The translations under genes were made by a program, and so were the position numbers. A stretch of 64,000 nt of DNA from Clostridia bacterium (lineage in GTDB: Bacteria; Bacillota; Clostridia; Lachnospirales; Lachnospiraceae): positions 124,001-188,000 of the forward strand of contig CAJTFE010000001.1 of the NCBI GenBank assembly GCA_910575725.1, written 5' to 3'. A model generated the notes under the pieces. It was not told the origin of the DNA and did no database searches. It was given only the letters and a program-made list of their open reading frames with translations. Below are positions 27,873-36,220 of this stretch, piece after piece; positions within the stretch are counted from its first letter, which is position 1; the number at the start of each line of letters is the position of its first letter.

Positions 27873-28415
27873 TTACAAAGTACGCTCATCAAAGCAGTAC
27901 ATGCTGAAAAAAGCCGTAATACCCGGGGCGCAGTCGTAATCCATATGGCAGCGCTCCGCCATATCCTTTACAAAGATACAGTAAGCGGACATACAGGAAT
28001 ATTGAAGCTTTGGAAAACGGCAGGGCTGTTCCTCTGTGACGGCACAGGGATTGCAGAGGCTGCAGCCGCTGGCGCCGATCATCAGCCCCGGTTCCCCTGC
28101 CTTGTCAATCAGCTGACGGGTCAATTGGTTGTGCTGTGACTTGACCGGCTTAATCTGCGCTTGATCCAGGGGATCGTCAATATCCCACATGGTCTGCAGG
28201 ACAAGGGCCTGCCGCCAGTGCAGGACTTTTTCGCGCATTTGCGCCACCGTGCCGCAGTCCGGGGGACAGGCGTAGTTGACGCCGTATTTTCCGCATAGGT
28301 TTTCCTCGCAGAGAGCGCGGAAGTTAGGGACAAATACCAGATCCTCCGTATGAATAACGGCCGCGTCCGCAAAGCCGAGATCCAGAGCCAGTTTTATAAG
28401 TTCTTTTCCATTCAT
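27873..28415 (-). CDS. DUF2284 predicted metal-binding protein
   Basis: 180 residues with eleven cysteines. Clusters include C-x3-NLCGKYGVNYACPPDCG and GCSLCNPCAVTEEQPC, then SCMSAYCIF and YDCAPG, the DUF2284 pattern suggesting an Fe-S or other metal site. AGGAGG precedes its ATG. It is downstream of, and co-directional with, a LysR gene 111 bases away and convergent with the DUF1905 gene. Role unknown. Confidence 0.85.
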   Translation of the reverse strand: MNGKELIKLALDLGFADAAVIHTEDLVFVPNFRALCEENLCGKYGVNYACPPDCGTVAQMREKVLHWRQALVLQTMWDIDDPLDQAQIKPVKSQHNQLTRQLIDKAGEPGLMIGASGCSLCNPCAVTEEQPCRFPKLQYSCMSAYCIFVKDMAERCHMDYDCAPGITAFFSMYCFDERTL

Positions 28416-28526
28416 AATGTTCCTCCTGTCTTTTTTGCATGTTTTATCGTAGATACTTCTTTTGGTACATGTTCTATACCGAAGTTCCCTTATTCCTAAG
28501 CTTTTCCTTTTCCAGAAATCACAGGC

Positions 28527-29459
28527 TTACCTTTTCTGGTTTATCAGCTCCCGAATCAATTCCGGATTCCCCTGCTTTGTAGAAAATACAAACCCAATCT
28601 CCCGGGAAGCAATGGGAAAGGGGGCAGGCAGCTCCAGAAGGGTTTCCTCCCTCAAATCAGTCTCCACAAACTCCCGGATTACACAGGCGATGCCAAGGCC
28701 GATTTTTGCAAAATCAATCAGCAGATCCATGGAGGTGGTTTCCAGTATATTCTCTGGGAAAAGCTGATGCTCCTTGAAGTATTGATCCAGATATTGACGT
28801 GTCAGATTGTCTTTATCCAGGAGCATTAGAGTTCCGGATTTCAGCAAAAGGGTAGAGTCAGAGGAGGAGAGGCTGGAAAGATTGGAACAGCCTTCAAGGC
28901 CTTCCTGCCCCGGGAACAGCAGCAGGTGTTCCAGATATTCCCGGGATGCCACGAATATATCCTGGATGTTTCGAAGAGGATAAAACTTCATGCCGTGCAG
29001 ATGCTCAGGGCGTCCCGTAAGTCCAAGATCCAGCTCTTCCTGTTCCAGCATTTGAAGGGTATGGTTCGTAGACTGGCAGGCAATGGTCACCTGGACATGG
29101 GGATGAAGCTTTACAAAATCCGTAAGATAAGGCAGCAGCACGTATTTGCAGAGGGTAGAGCTGACCCCGATGCGCAGATGCCCCACCCCAAGCTCCCGGC
29201 GCAGGCGGAGCTGATGCTCACCGGCTTCCAAGGTCTGGAAGGCAGATTTTACATGAGCAAAAAGAAGCTCTCCTTCCTCCGTAAGCTGAACACCCCGGGA
29301 ATTGCGGACAAAAAGGGCAGTGTCCAGGGACTGCTCCAGCTTTTTGATTGACTGGCTGATAGCCGGCTGACTGATAAAGAGCTCATCGGCCGCCTTGGAA
29401 ATATTTCCGGCCAGGGCCGCGGCATAGAAAATGCGGTACAGGGATAGATTCTGGTTCAT
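28527..29459 (-). CDS. LysR-family transcriptional regulator
   Basis: 310 residues: N-terminal winged HTH (LYRIFYAAALAGNISKAADELFISQPAISQSIKKLEQ in part) and a C-terminal periplasmic-binding-like effector domain (VGHLRIGVSSTL). CAGGAGC precedes the ATG. It probably controls the adjacent DUF2284 gene or its own divergent region; AT-rich T-N11-A sites in the 29460-29560 stretch are possible but not distinctive. Confidence 0.9.
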   Translation of the reverse strand: MNQNLSLYRIFYAAALAGNISKAADELFISQPAISQSIKKLEQSLDTALFVRNSRGVQLTEEGELLFAHVKSAFQTLEAGEHQLRLRRELGVGHLRIGVSSTLCKYVLLPYLTDFVKLHPHVQVTIACQSTNHTLQMLEQEELDLGLTGRPEHLHGMKFYPLRNIQDIFVASREYLEHLLLFPGQEGLEGCSNLSSLSSSDSTLLLKSGTLMLLDKDNLTRQYLDQYFKEHQLFPENILETTSMDLLIDFAKIGLGIACVIREFVETDLREETLLELPAPFPIASREIGFVFSTKQGNPELIRELINQKR

Positions 29460-29664
29460 GGGCGCTGCTCCTGCTTCTGTGTTTTGGTTTCATAAGATAA
29501 AATTATGACAATGTGCTTTGCTATATGGTTAAATTATAAAATGCCTGTTTTGGAAATGCAAGAGGAAAGGTTAGAGGTTACTTAGTCTTTTCCTTAATTA
29601 GCTGACATTGTGAGAGAACCGTAACGGTCAGAGAAACTGTCTATGATTTTCACAGAATATTCAC

Positions 29665-29720
29665 TTGACTTAAGTATGATTTCGTACTATACTAGCAGAC
29701 ATATTGGTACGAAATCGTAC
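29665..29720 (+). promoter_or_regulatory. MarR-gene promoter with two operator palindromes
   Basis: TTGACT (29665-29670), 17-base spacer, TATACT (29688-29693). GTATGATTTCGTAC (29674-29687) fills the spacer and GTACGAAATCGTAC (29707-29720) lies around the expected start site. They are near-identical 14-base palindromes, so autorepression by the MarR protein is likely. Confidence 0.75.
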
Positions 29721-29723
29721 AAG

Positions 29724-29850
29724 ATATTACGGAACTGGAATAAACAGTAATATCCCTCAAAGTGCACAAATCGATTTACAGACGCATGTTTTTGCGGCTG
29801 GAAATTGATTTCATACCAGTGTACTGGGAGGGATATTACGGAACTGGAAT
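29724..29850 (+). repeat. Family B repeat, long copy, upstream of marR-type gene
   Basis: The end motif ATATTACGGAACTGGAAT occurs twice, at 29724-29741 and 29833-29850, bracketing the body found also at 1281-1387. Terminal arms TAATATCCCTC and GAGGGATATTA can pair. The copy ends at the SD of the MarR gene. An exact 18-base end motif also stands alone at 52813-52830 and a 13-base part at 9979-9991. Confidence 0.8.
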
Positions 29851-29862
29851 AAGAGGAATACC

Positions 29863-30306
29863 ATGAAGTCCTATAGCTCAAAAGATATGAAGCGCTGCAA
29901 TCACCTTCTTGGGGAGATTGAGGCAGTATACCATGAAATAGCTTTAAAATTCGGTCTTTCCGACAGCACTATGATCATCCTTTACACCATCTGCGACGAG
30001 GGGGACAAATGCCTCTTGAAGGATATCTGCCGCCGCTCGGGGCTTAGCAAGCAGACCGTCAATTCGGCTCTTCGCAAATTGGAAAAAGAGGGGATTGTAC
30101 GCCTGGAGGCAGCGGGAGCCAGAAGCAAAAATGTCTGTCTGACGGAAAAGGGAAAGGATTTGGCAAAGGGAACGGCCGTCCGTGTGATTGAGGCGGAAAA
30201 TGAGATCCTGGCTTCCTGGGGCCAGGAGGATGTGGAGAAATATCTGGAGCTTTTGGAGCATTTTTTAAGGGATCTTACAGAGAAAATGAAAGAGATAGTC
30301 CCGTGA
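29863..30306 (+). CDS. MarR-family transcriptional regulator
   Basis: 147 residues with a winged HTH (LLKDICRRSGLSKQTVNSALRKLEKEGIV in part, KNVCLTEKGKDLA wing) between two dimerisation helices. It precedes a MATE exporter by 68 bases in the same direction. Palindromes in its promoter suggest it represses itself and the exporter. Confidence 0.9.
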   Translation: MKSYSSKDMKRCNHLLGEIEAVYHEIALKFGLSDSTMIILYTICDEGDKCLLKDICRRSGLSKQTVNSALRKLEKEGIVRLEAAGARSKNVCLTEKGKDLAKGTAVRVIEAENEILASWGQEDVEKYLELLEHFLRDLTEKMKEIVP

Positions 30307-30374
30307 AGGAACATAAAACGTTCCTTTGAATTTGCGCCGGGAGAATATGGCACCGGCTGGAACGGGAGGATAAG

Positions 30375-31706
30375 ATGAGAATTTTACTATCGGATCACTT
30401 TAACTATAAAAAATTACTGCGGTTTACGCTGCCGTTCATGGTTACTTTGGTTTTTACATCCATTTACGGTGTGGTAGACGGATTTTTCGTGTCCAATTAT
30501 GTAGGGAAAACGCCCTTTACGGCTGTGAATTTTATTATGCCTTTTTTGATGATGCTGGGCTGCGCCGGCTTTATGTTCGGGACCGGCGGAGGTGCGCTGA
30601 TTGCCATGACTCTGGGACAGGGAAAGAAGGAAAAGGCTGTGAGCCTGTTTTCCCTGATTGTGTATGTGTCTGGGATACTGGGGATTGTACTGGCGGTTCT
30701 GGGCTTTGTTTTTCTTGAGCCCATAGCGGTTTTTCTTGGGGCAGACGGACAGCTTCTGGAGGACAGCCTTATCTATGGGCGCATTATTCTGCTGGCGATT
30801 CCGTCGTATATTCTGCAGTATGAGTTTCAATGTCTCTTTGTCACGGCAGAGAAGGCTGCGCTGGGGCTTTATGTGACCATTGCGGCAGGATGCACCAATA
30901 TTGTTCTGGATGCCCTTTTTGTGGCAGTCTTTCACTGGGGGCTTCCGGGGGCGGCTGCGGCTACGGCGGTCAGTCAGCTTGTGGGCGGCGTGATTCCGCT
31001 GGTTTACTTTGCCCGGCCGAATGACAGCCTTCTGCGTCTTGGAAAGACAAGGTTTGACGGAAGGGCTTTGGTAAAGGTATGTACCAACGGCTCTTCAGAG
31101 CTTTTGAATAATATTTCCATGTCTCTGGTGAATATGCTTTATAATCTGCAGCTTTTGAAATACATTGGCCAGGACGGGATTGCGGCTTACGGGGTACTGA
31201 TGTATGTGAGCCTGGTGTTTCAAGCGGTTTTCATCGGGTATTCCGTGGGCGTGGCGCCGATTATCGGTTATCACTATGGGGCGCAGAATTCTTTGGAGCT
31301 GAAAGGCGTGCTGAAAAAGAGCCTGGTGCTGCTGGCATTTTTTTCCGGGGCTATGTTTGGAGCCTCTTACCTGCTTGCAAGGCCCCTTTCCTTTGTGTTT
31401 ACCGGTTACGATGCAGAGCTGCTTGCGCTGACGGTACGTGCTTTTTCGCTGTTTGCCTTCTCCTTCCTGTTTTCGGGGTATGTGATTTTCGGCTCCTCCT
31501 TTTTCACGGCTTTGAACAATGGGCTGGTTTCTGCGGCGATTTCCTTTCTGCGGACGATGGTGTTCCAGACAGCGGCGGTTCTTATCTTCCCGCTGATTTG
31601 GAAGGTGGACGGGATTTGGTTCTCCATGGCCGCTGCGGAGATACTGGCTCTAGGGGTGACGGTGATCTTTCTGGGAGCGGAAAAGAGGCGGTACGGGTAT
31701 TGGTGA
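30375..31706 (+). CDS. MATE-family efflux transporter
   Basis: 443 residues with about 12 membrane segments in two halves of six. Family segments include LVFTSIYGVVDGFFVSNYVG, GTGGGALIAMTLGQG and PIIGYHYGAQN. It probably exports cationic drugs or metabolites using a Na+ or H+ gradient. GGGAGG precedes ATG 30375. It shares its transcription unit with the MarR gene. Confidence 0.9.
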   Translation: MRILLSDHFNYKKLLRFTLPFMVTLVFTSIYGVVDGFFVSNYVGKTPFTAVNFIMPFLMMLGCAGFMFGTGGGALIAMTLGQGKKEKAVSLFSLIVYVSGILGIVLAVLGFVFLEPIAVFLGADGQLLEDSLIYGRIILLAIPSYILQYEFQCLFVTAEKAALGLYVTIAAGCTNIVLDALFVAVFHWGLPGAAAATAVSQLVGGVIPLVYFARPNDSLLRLGKTRFDGRALVKVCTNGSSELLNNISMSLVNMLYNLQLLKYIGQDGIAAYGVLMYVSLVFQAVFIGYSVGVAPIIGYHYGAQNSLELKGVLKKSLVLLAFFSGAMFGASYLLARPLSFVFTGYDAELLALTVRAFSLFAFSFLFSGYVIFGSSFFTALNNGLVSAAISFLRTMVFQTAAVLIFPLIWKVDGIWFSMAAAEILALGVTVIFLGAEKRRYGYW

Positions 31707-31738
31707 TGGTTCCTATATCATTCTGCATTGCGAAGCGT

Positions 31739-31765
31739 GTTACTGGCCACGGTGTGAACAGCAGC
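31739..31765. repeat. 27-bp palindromic element (family P), copy 3
   Basis: GTTACTGGCCACGGTGTGAA then CAGCAGC; the right arm is degenerate. It ends 39 bases before the -35 of the ABC-F promoter, much as copy 1 precedes the bgl promoter. Confidence 0.65.
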
Positions 31766-31804
31766 GCGAATTGAGTTTTAAGCAAAGTTTTTAAAGATAG
31801 ATAC

Positions 31805-31834
31805 TTGACAACAGGCTTTGGTTTTTGTTATCTT
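31805..31834 (+). promoter_or_regulatory. Promoter of the ABC-F gene
   Basis: TTGACA (31805-31810) with a -10 of TTATCT/TATCTT at 31828-31834. It would make a leader of about 520 bases before the ABC-F start, holding a short reading frame and an attenuator-type terminator. Confidence 0.6.
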
Positions 31835-31892
31835 AAACAAGAATGCAACAGAAAGATTGACGAATTGACGAACAGGAAAAGGAGCTGAAAGG

Positions 31893-31913
31893 ATGATTAT
31901 TTATTTCTGCTAA
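31893..31913 (+). CDS. Putative 6-residue leader peptide (MIIYFC)
   Basis: AAAAGGAG (31877-31884) lies 8 bases before ATG 31893, followed by five codons and TAA at 31911-31913. Short leader frames with strong binding sites are the drug-sensing part of attenuators upstream of ABC-F, Erm and similar ribosome-protection genes. Stalling here would change folding of the downstream leader. Inferred from position and layout. Confidence 0.55.
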   Translation: MIIYFC

Positions 31914-32172
31914 GCAATGGTAAGTGAACAGTGAGCGAGATCGGGGCGGCGAAGGCGGCTCTTAAGATGTCCGGCAGAAATGAAATTCTTTCAGTGTATA
32001 CCCAGTTACCTTCCTTTCCGCACAACTTTTGGGGGCAGGGGGGCGTCCGGTAGGGATAAAAAGCAGACAGACGCATAGTTTCAGTGGGAGCAGCAGGTGA
32101 TACCTTCTTTTTGCGCATACGAAAGGGGGATGGCTTCGAAGATAAGTTCCATTGGGAGAAGGCGTATATGCG

Positions 32173-32203
32173 GCACGGAGAATGAGTTCTTCGTGCTTTT
32201 TTG
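32173..32203 (+). terminator. Attenuator terminator in the ABC-F leader
   Basis: GCACGGAGAA (32173-32182) pairs with TTCTTCGTGC (32187-32196), then TTTTTT, 164 bases upstream of the ABC-F start. Placed before the gene and after the leader peptide, it fits ribosome-mediated attenuation. Alternative pairing GCGCATAC (about 32116) with GTATATGCG (about 32164-32172) abuts it. Confidence 0.75.
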
Positions 32204-32366
32204 TATAGTAAAAAGGATACCGCATCAGAGAAATCTGCTTATTCTGCAAAGGAAGAAGAGGGGATTTAGGAATTTCAGGATTGTTTTTTGATAGAGAAGA
32301 AACATCTGCCGAACAAGCAGGAAAAGCAGCGGGAGGGCTGTGAATGAAAGAAAGGATGTGGCTTGT

Positions 32367-33866
32367 ATGGCTCAGATAAAAGTGAATGATTTAACCTTCT
32401 GTTATGAAGGCAGCTATGATAATATATTCGAACATGTAAATCTGCAGATAGATACGGACTGGAGATGCGGCCTGATTGGGCGGAACGGAAAAGGAAAGAC
32501 GACGTTTTTAAAGCTGCTGACAGGCGCCTATGAATATTCCGGTTCGATTACAGGGCCGATGGAATGCGTATATTTTCCCTATACCTTACCGGACGAAGTT
32601 GGTTCCTCACAGACTTCCATGGAATTGCTGGAGGCGCTCAATCCGGAATACGAGCTGTGGAAGGTGTGCCGGGAGCTGGAGCAGCTTTCGGTGGATCCGG
32701 AGGTCTTAGGCCGCAGCTTCTCCACCCTGAGCGGAGGCGAGCAGACAAAGCTTCTCCTGGCTCTGCTTTTTTCGGGAGAAAACCGGTTTCTCCTGATTGA
32801 CGAGCCCACCAGCCATCTTGACATGGAAGGGAGAGAAAAAACAGCGGAATATCTGCGGAAAAAGAAGGGCTTCCTGTTGGTTTCCCATGATAAATGGTTT
32901 CTGGATCAATGCGTGGATCACGTACTGGTACTGGAGCGGCAGGGCGTAACCGTTATGCAGGGGAATTTCACCTCCTGGCAGGAGCAGAAAGCCAAAAGAG
33001 ACGCCTGCGCCCTGGCGGAGAATGAGCGGCTGCAAAAGGACATTTCCCATCTGAAAAAGGCCGCGCGCCAGGCAGAAGGGTGGTCCAATGCAGTGGAAAA
33101 GACAAAGCTTGGAACACGCACCGGCGGCCTGCGTCCGGATCGGGGCTTTATCGGCCACAAGGCCGCCAAAATGATGAAACGATCCAAAAACACACAGCGC
33201 CGTATGGAGAAGGCCGCCCAGGAAAAGGAAGGGCTTTTGAACAACCTGGAGACAACGGAGGAGCTGAAGCTCTTCCCCTTAACCTACCATAAAGAATGCC
33301 TTATAAAGGCAAAAGGGCTGTCTCTCTCTTACGGAGAAAAGCCCGTCTGCCGGGATGTCAGCTTTGAACTTAAAAATGGCATGCAGTTAGCCCTAAAGGG
33401 CGGAAACGGCTGCGGCAAGAGCAGCATCCTGAAAAAGATCCAGGGAGCCGGCATAGAGAGCAGCGGAGAGCTTCTTACGGCCTCCGGCCTGGTGATTTCC
33501 TATGTGCCCCAGGATGTAAGCCGGCTTTGTGGGAAGCTTTTGGACTTTGCCAGGGAGAGGGGGCTTACAGAGCATCTTTTTTTAGCCCTCCTTCGGAAAC
33601 TGGATTTTCCAAGGGTGCAGTTTGAAAAGGATATGAGCTGCTACAGCGAAGGGCAGAAAAAGAAAGCTGCATTGGCGGCAAGCCTTCTGACAAAAGCGCA
33701 CCTGTATATCTGGGATGAACCTTTAAATTACATTGATATCTTTTCCAGAATGCAGCTGGCAGATCTGATTCGCACCTACCGTCCCACGATGCTTCTGGTG
33801 GAGCACGACAGGAGCTTTCTTGAGGAGATCGGGGCGGAGCAGGTGGAGATAGAAAAATGCTTCTAA
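32367..33866 (+). CDS. ABC-F ribosomal protection protein, Lsa-like
   Basis: 499 residues, matching Lsa(A) at about 498. Two ABC ATPase domains without membrane segments: Walker A GLIGRNGKGKTT and LKGGNGCGKSS, signatures LSGGEQTKL and CYSEGQKKK, Walker B LLIDEPTSHLD and IWDEPLNYID. The inter-domain linker contains HKAAKMMKRSK, typical of Lsa/Vga antibiotic-resistance ABC-Fs that displace lincosamides, streptogramin A or pleuromutilins from the ribosome. The second Walker B region has WDEP. ATG 32367 has AAAGGA at 10 bases; a GTG at 32340 is less well placed. Confidence 0.88.
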   Translation: MAQIKVNDLTFCYEGSYDNIFEHVNLQIDTDWRCGLIGRNGKGKTTFLKLLTGAYEYSGSITGPMECVYFPYTLPDEVGSSQTSMELLEALNPEYELWKVCRELEQLSVDPEVLGRSFSTLSGGEQTKLLLALLFSGENRFLLIDEPTSHLDMEGREKTAEYLRKKKGFLLVSHDKWFLDQCVDHVLVLERQGVTVMQGNFTSWQEQKAKRDACALAENERLQKDISHLKKAARQAEGWSNAVEKTKLGTRTGGLRPDRGFIGHKAAKMMKRSKNTQRRMEKAAQEKEGLLNNLETTEELKLFPLTYHKECLIKAKGLSLSYGEKPVCRDVSFELKNGMQLALKGGNGCGKSSILKKIQGAGIESSGELLTASGLVISYVPQDVSRLCGKLLDFARERGLTEHLFLALLRKLDFPRVQFEKDMSCYSEGQKKKAALAASLLTKAHLYIWDEPLNYIDIFSRMQLADLIRTYRPTMLLVEHDRSFLEEIGAEQVEIEKCF

Positions 33867-33903
33867 TCTGCCGGGAAATAAAATATCGGCCTTTTGGTTA
33901 ATA

Positions 33904-33921
33904 GAGTTAAGAATTTAACAA
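33904..33921 (+). promoter_or_regulatory. Degenerate second Rex-type site
   Basis: GAGTTAA-GAAT-TTAACAA: the right half is perfect and the left half matches five of seven positions of TTGTTAA. It lies 178 bases upstream of the perfect site. Confidence 0.4.
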
Positions 33922-34081
33922 TCTATTCCGGAATCTAAGGAGCTGCTCAAATGTGTATAAAAAGGCGAAAAAAAGGAATAATTGGAAAAACACAGAGAAT
34001 ATTCAAAAAGCAAAGAGGTTTCCTTTGGATTCATGTGGCATTATGTTTTTAAAAAAACTTTAAAATAATCTTTTCCAGGGG

Positions 34082-34110
34082 TTGTTAATTGTTTAACAAC
34101 GTGTTATAAT
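34082..34110 (+). promoter_or_regulatory. LDH/MDH-gene promoter overlapped by a perfect Rex operator
   Basis: TTGTTAA-TTGT-TTAACAA (34082-34099) is an exact match to the Rex consensus TTGTTAANNNNTTAACAA. TTGTTA (34082-34087) also serves as -35, with TATAAT at 34105-34110 after 17 bases. Rex should repress at high NAD+ and release at high NADH. The rest of the 382-base gap holds an AT-rich stretch and a ~135-base leader. Confidence 0.85.
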
Positions 34111-34248
34111 AAATCCAATTGATATAAAATTATCAATCAGTCCCGAAACAGAAAAGAAATCTGCTGTAGTTCCCCTTCCTGCCTTTACACGGATGACCGG
34201 CAAGGGGCCGGCTGCGGCAGAAATCAAAGGAAAGAGAGAGGTAAAAGT

Positions 34249-35208
34249 ATGAGTCAGCAAACAGCAAACAAGATCGTTGTAGTCGGCGCAGGTAAGGTAG
34301 GAGAAACCATTTGTTACACCTTGATGCTGAAAACACAGGTAAGCGAGATTGTCATCATCGACGTAGACGAGGATCGCGCCAAGGGCGCAGCTCTGGATAT
34401 CTCCCACGGCACGGCATTCTACAGCCAGGTACGGGTACGCCAGGGCGGCTATGAGGAGTGCGCCGATGCGAAGGCAATCATCGTGACGGCAGGCGTTCCC
34501 AGAAAGCCCGGCCAGACACGGCTCGATCTGGCAAAGGTTAACACCGGTGTGGCGAAGAGCATTGCCAGAAACATTATGGAGTACGCCAAGAATCCGCTGA
34601 TTATCGTAGTTGCCAATCCGGTAGACGTGAATACCTACTTGATTCAGAAAGAAACCGGACTGCCCACCGGCCGTGTCATCGGTACGGGAACCTCTCTGGA
34701 TACAGCCCGTTTCCGTTATCTCATCAGCGAGCGCTGCCATGTGGATATCCGTGACATCCAGGGCTACATCTTAGGCGAGCACGGAGACGCACAGGTGCCC
34801 ATCTGGAGCGGCGTGAACGTGGCAGGAGAGCCGGTAGATCACTTCCTCTCCCAGGATCCCGAGGTACGGGCAAAGGAAAAAGAGGAGATTGCCCAGAAAG
34901 CACGCTCCGGCGGCGCAGACGTTATTTCTTTAAAAGGAGCCACCTTTGACGGAATCGCTATGTCCACCCTGCGAATTGTAGAATCCATCATCAAGGATCA
35001 GAACACGGTACTTCCCGTAGCCCATGTATTAGGCGAGGATTACGGCGATATGGCAGATTCCTGCATCAGCCTTCCCTGCGTGGTAAACAGCGACGGAATC
35101 GGCAAGGTTCTGAAGATCAGCATGACGGAGAAGGAAGAGCAGCAGATGGTTCATTCCGCAGACACCCTGAAGGCATTTATCAAAGATGTGTGCAGTAAGG
35201 AAGCATAA
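34249..35208 (+). CDS. ldh: L-lactate/malate dehydrogenase family, NAD-dependent
   Basis: 319 residues with an N-terminal Rossmann fold (IVVVGAGKVGETI, acidic NAD-binding Asp in IIDVDED), NPVD, and the catalytic pair Asp152/His178 (DTARFRYL and GEHGDAQVP). Overall it resembles clostridial L-lactate dehydrogenases. However, the substrate-specificity loop reads AGVPRKPGQTRLDL: Arg85 stands where classical LDHs have the Gln102-equivalent (NQKPGETRLDL) and malate dehydrogenases have Arg. Oxaloacetate/malate activity is therefore possible. Rex control fits NADH re-oxidation in either case. The Hdr/Flx/Frd cluster follows after 208 bases. Confidence 0.85.
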   Translation: MSQQTANKIVVVGAGKVGETICYTLMLKTQVSEIVIIDVDEDRAKGAALDISHGTAFYSQVRVRQGGYEECADAKAIIVTAGVPRKPGQTRLDLAKVNTGVAKSIARNIMEYAKNPLIIVVANPVDVNTYLIQKETGLPTGRVIGTGTSLDTARFRYLISERCHVDIRDIQGYILGEHGDAQVPIWSGVNVAGEPVDHFLSQDPEVRAKEKEEIAQKARSGGADVISLKGATFDGIAMSTLRIVESIIKDQNTVLPVAHVLGEDYGDMADSCISLPCVVNSDGIGKVLKISMTEKEEQQMVHSADTLKAFIKDVCSKEA

Positions 35209-35283
35209 TTTCATATATTGGAAAATGACTTCTAAGAAAAGATATGTTATTATTTAAAGAAGTACATTTTGGAAGTTAAAAAG

Positions 35284-35392
35284 CACGATTCACAGCAGCC
35301 ATCCGCCCGTGCATGCAGGCAAAAAAAGACTGTGGATCGTGACATCATGTATGCTCAGACTGCTCACGATAAGCATTGGGACAGTTCTGAGC
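35284..35392 (+). ncRNA. Structured leader of the hdr cluster, type unknown
   Basis: Two hairpins precede hdrB. CACGATTCACAG (35284-35295) pairs over 12 bases with CTGTGGATCGTG (35330-35341), one G-T wobble. GCTCAGACTG (35353-35362) pairs with CAGTTCTGAGC (35382-35392), with inner TGCT/AGCA. The SD of hdrB starts 9 bases later. It matches no riboswitch I recognise and has no T-run. Confidence 0.45.
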
Positions 35393-35416
35393 GCATCAAA
35401 AAAGGAGGTTAGCCAA

Positions 35417-36205
35417 ATGGTATACAGCTATTATCCGGGCTGTACCTTGAAGAACAAGGCCCAGGACCTGGATCAATATGCCAGAATGTCGGCAGAGGCT
35501 CTTGGCTTTACCCTGGAAGAAATCGAGGAATGGCAGTGCTGCGGCGCTGTCTATCCCCAGGCTTCCGACGAGATAGCCACAAAGCTTTCAGCAGTGCGTG
35601 CATTAAATGACGCAAAGGAAAAGGGCCGGGATCTGGTAACTCTGTGCTCCGCCTGTCATCATGTCATCAAGCGCGTCAACGATGATATGAAGCATGTGGA
35701 GGACATCCGCACAAGAGCCAACAACTACTTAAAGCTTGACGCGCCCTACGAGGGAGAGACGCAGGTTCTTCATTTCCTGGAGGTCTTAAGGGACAGGGTC
35801 GGCTTTGACACCGTAAAGGAAAAGGTGGTAAATCCCTTAACGGGCAGAAAAATCGGAGCCTACTACGGCTGCATGCTCCTTCGTCCAAGCGGCGTTATGG
35901 CCTTTGACGATCCGGAGAATCCCACGATTATAGAAGATTTTATACGTGCTCTGGGAGCCGAGCCGGTGGTGTATCCCTACCGGAACGAGTGCTGCGGCGG
36001 TTACATATCCTTGAAGGAAAAAGCCCTGGCCGGAAATCTCGTAGACCAGGTGATGGAATCTGCCGCAGACAAGGGAGCGGAAGAGCTCATCACAGCCTGC
36101 CCTCTGTGCCTGTACAATCTGAAAAACAGCGGAGGGGCGAAGAAGCTTCCCGTCCGTTATATTACGGAGCTTCTGGCAGAGGCCCTTGGTCTTATCACAG
36201 AATAA
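35417..36205 (+). CDS. hdrB: HdrB-like subunit (CCG-domain Fe-S protein)
   Basis: 262 residues with two CCG domains. The first has YPGC near the N-terminus, WQCCGAVY and CSACHHV; the second has YYGCMLL, NECCGGY and CPLCLYNL. In methanogen heterodisulfide reductase these cysteines bind noncubane [4Fe-4S] clusters that reduce a disulfide. ATG 35417 follows AAAGGAGG at 8 bases. It is the first gene of an eight-gene run; hdrC starts 15 bases later. The natural disulfide in a non-methanogen is unknown. Confidence 0.9.
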   Translation: MVYSYYPGCTLKNKAQDLDQYARMSAEALGFTLEEIEEWQCCGAVYPQASDEIATKLSAVRALNDAKEKGRDLVTLCSACHHVIKRVNDDMKHVEDIRTRANNYLKLDAPYEGETQVLHFLEVLRDRVGFDTVKEKVVNPLTGRKIGAYYGCMLLRPSGVMAFDDPENPTIIEDFIRALGAEPVVYPYRNECCGGYISLKEKALAGNLVDQVMESAADKGAEELITACPLCLYNLKNSGGAKKLPVRYITELLAEALGLITE

Positions 36206-36220
36206 AGGAGGTCGGAAAAG

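Noticed and set aside
34133..34336. Short minus-strand frames over the ldh leader
   Set aside because: They overlap the Rex promoter region and the ldh start and lack binding sites.
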